A stretch of 64,000 bases of DNA, from positions 12,216,501 through 12,280,500 of the forward strand of contig OX387200.1 of the NCBI GenBank assembly GCA_947561715.1, written 5' to 3'. The notes below the pieces were generated by a model. The model had not been told where the DNA came from. It worked only from the letters and a program-made list of their open reading frames with translations, and did no database searches. The DNA comes from Ascidia mentula. Lineage: Eukaryota; Chordata; Ascidiacea; Phlebobranchia; Ascidiidae. A program made the position numbers and the translations under genes. This document shows positions 62,366 to 64,000 of the stretch, in pieces. Numbering within the stretch: position 1 is the first letter of the stretch; the number at the start of each line of letters is the position of its first letter.

Positions 62366-64000
62366 GTGCTGAAATCGCACAGTTGCATACGTTGAGCAAC
62401 CGCAAAAGCAATACTGGAATACCAGCGTTTTCCACTGTATAACAAAGCTTGTACTGAAAAAAATTATTTTTTATCGAAAAGTCGTATACTGCAAAATGGA
62501 CAAGTACTGAAATCTCATAGTTTCATACGTTGTGCAACCGCAAAAGCAATACTGGAGTACCAGCGTTTTCCACTGTATAATAAAGCTTGTACTGAAAAAA
62601 ATATTTTTCATCGAAAAGTCATATACTGCAAAATGGACAAGTGCTGAAATCGCATAGTTACGTACGTTGTGCAACCGCAAAAGCAATACTGGAGTATCAG
62701 CGTTTTCCACTGTATAATAAAGCTTGTACTGAAAAAAATTATTTTTTATCGAAAAGTCATATACTGCAAAACGGACAAGTACTGAAATATCATAGTTTCA
62801 TACGTTGTGCAACCGCAAAAGCAATACTGGAGTATCAGCGTTTTCCACTGTATAATAAAGCTTGTACTGCAAAAAAATATTTTTCATCGAAAAGTCATAT
62901 ACTGCAAATTGGAAAAGTGCTGAAATCGCACAGTTGCATACGTTGTGCAACCGCAAAAGCAATACTGGAATACCAGCGTTTTCCACTGTATAACAAAGCT
63001 TGTACTGAAAAAAATTATTTTTTATCGAAAAGTCATATACTGCAAAATGGACAAGTACTGAAATCTCATAGTTACATACGTTGTGCAACCGCAAAAGCAA
63101 TACTGGAGTACCAGCGTTTTCCACTGTATAATAAAGCTTGTACTGAAAAAAAATATTTTTTATCGAAAAGTCATATACTGCAAAACGGACAAGTACTGAA
63201 ATATCATAGTTTCATACGTTGTGCAACCGCAAAAGCAATACTGGAGTATCAGCGTTTTCCACTGTATAATAAAGCTTGTACTGCAAAAAAATATTTTTCA
63301 TCGAAAAGTCATATACTGCAAATTGGAAAAGTGCTGAAATCGCACAGTTGCATACGTTGTGCAACCGCAAAAGCAATACTGGAATACCAGCGTTTTCCAC
63401 TGTATAATAAAGCTTGTACTGAAAAAAATATTTTTCATCGAAAAGTCATATACTGCAAAATGGACAAGTGCTGAAATCGCATAGTTACGTACGTTGTGCA
63501 ACCGCAAAAGCAATACTGGAGTATCAGCGTTTTCCACTGTATAATAAAGCTTGTACTGAAAAAAATTATTTTTTATCGAAAAGTCATATACTGCAAAACG
63601 GACAAGTACTGAAATATCATAGTTTCATACGTTGTGCAACCGCAAAAGCAATACTGGAGTATCAGCGTTTTCCACTGTATAATAAAGCTTGTACTGCAAA
63701 AAAATATTTTTCATCGAAAAGTCATATACTGCAAAATGGACAAGTGCTGAAATCGCATAGTTACATACGTTGTGCAACCGCAAAAGCAATACTGGAGTAT
63801 CAGCGTTTTCCACTGTATAATAAAGCTTGTACTGCAAAAAAATATTTTTCATCGAAAAGTCACATACTGCAAATTGGAAAAGTGCTGAAATCGCACAGTT
63901 GCATACGTTGTGCAACCGCAAAAGCAATACTGGAATACCAGCGTTTTCCACTGTATAACAAAGCTTGTACTGAAAAAAATTATTTTTTATCGAAAAGTCA
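62366..64000. repeat. HOR block 33 (partial, rearranged head)
   Basis: Order: T-Fs-Vn-Xki-Cn-Ye-Xki-Cs-Vn-Xk-Yki-C, with the last monomer cut at its position 119. The start follows block 26. From about 63140 it jumps back to an Xki-C pair, and then a chimeric Cs (63331-63467) leads into a second Vn-Xk-Yki series copied from block 32. The block continues beyond the window. Confidence 0.88.
63331..63467. repeat. Chimeric 137-bp monomer Cs
   Basis: It has a C front with GAATACC followed by the s tract (CTG, A7, TAT5, CATCG). Elsewhere s follows only F, X or Y fronts. The junction lies between monomer positions 54 and 92 and joins a C monomer to the back of an Fs monomer, followed by V as normal for Fs. 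Confidence 0.85.

Larger units (their letters stand above)
1..64000. repeat. Satellite array, 138-bp monomer, higher-order organised
   Basis: The window is filled by head-to-tail copies of one 138-bp monomer, all in the same orientation, with monomer position 1 at base 2. Distances between the 33 TGA monomers are all multiples of 138 apart from identified -1 and +2 length variants, which leaves no room for inserted unique DNA. There are 463 complete monomers and a final 119-bp fragment. My consensus has 24 G and 25 C in 138 bases. Almost every monomer carries a HindIII site (AAGCTT, positions 80-85) and an A/T tract at 92-108. The array continues past both edges. A centromeric or heterochromatic role is inferred from organisation alone. 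Species and satellite family are not recognised. Confidence 0.98.

Noticed and set aside
1-64000. CRISPR array
   Set aside because: The 138-bp units abut directly with no unique spacers, and variants are shared among units instead of being unique to each.
1-64000. Telomeric repeats, rDNA, tRNA, LTR or transposase sequence
   Set aside because: Block lengths are fully accounted for by 138-bp monomers with -1 or +2 changes, so no foreign segment fits anywhere in the window.
1-64000. Bacterial or phage origin
   Set aside because: A 64-kb homogenised tandem array with higher-order blocks and no genes is not known from bacteria or phages. Eukaryotic satellite DNA explains all observations.

Overview
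The whole 64,000-base window is one uninterrupted satellite-DNA array. A single AT-rich monomer of 138 bp (about 35.5% G+C in my consensus) repeats head to tail in one orientation from the first base to the last: 463 complete monomers plus a 119-bp piece at the right edge. I found no unique sequence, transposon, RNA gene or credible protein gene. Both array ends lie outside the window. An array of this size and organisation points to a eukaryotic nuclear chromosome, most likely centromeric or other heterochromatin. I do not recognise the monomer and cannot name the species. CpG is not depleted in the consensus (5 seen, about 4.4 expected), which weakly argues against a heavily methylated vertebrate genome.

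The array has a higher-order structure. Monomers fall into recurring types defined by shared variants. A type with T30A (TGT to TGA at monomer positions 28-30), called T here, recurs 33 times and is used to cut the array into 33 blocks. Blocks 1-32 hold 6 to 23 monomers; block 33 is cut by the window edge. Every block length is a multiple of 138 apart from known small indels: 31 monomers are 137 bp, one further monomer is 137 bp by a separate deletion, and eight are 140 bp. Recurrent block classes are a 6-mer (827/828 bp), a 10-mer (1379 bp), a 14-mer and a 19/20-mer (about 2.6-2.8 kb).

Notation for monomer strings. Front letter, positions 17-25: Y = GTTACATAC, F = GTTTCATAC, C = GTTGCATAC, V = GTTACGTAC, X = F front with TAT at 10-12. 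Back letter, A/T tract around 91-110: k = GCA7TAT5CATCG, n = GA7TTAT6, e = GA8TAT6ATCG, E = GA8TAT5CATCG, s = k lacking the C (137 bp), f = k with T8 (140 bp). Tail: i = ATTGGAAAA, r = ATAGACAA, h = GCATAATGG. Compound types: T = TGA monomer, normally C front, n back and AGTCGTATAC; G = Y front with CCGG (C38G), T65G, n and h; Q = Y front with T65G, n and h; Z = Y front with GTA at codon 18, T65G and k; A = Y front with A41T; B = C front with GTA at codon 18, C89G and k; L = V front whose first base is T (CAATTG).

Above the blocks, kilobase-scale duplications share private variants. Pairs include 2-3727 with 42088-45536, 8557-12370 with 15318-19131, 12419-14990 with 24284-26855, 26356-28800 with 31877-34330, and 45075-50870 with 57350-63145. 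A 413-bp three-monomer unit is locally amplified near 54-55 kb. Almost all rearrangements keep the 138-bp register, as expected from unequal exchange or gene conversion between aligned monomers.

Long open frames cover most of both strands, but they follow from the monomer: 138 is divisible by three and one frame on each strand lacks a stop. Nonsense and frameshift monomers are common and themselves amplified, and the plus frame has no ATG in the consensus. I therefore annotate no coding genes.
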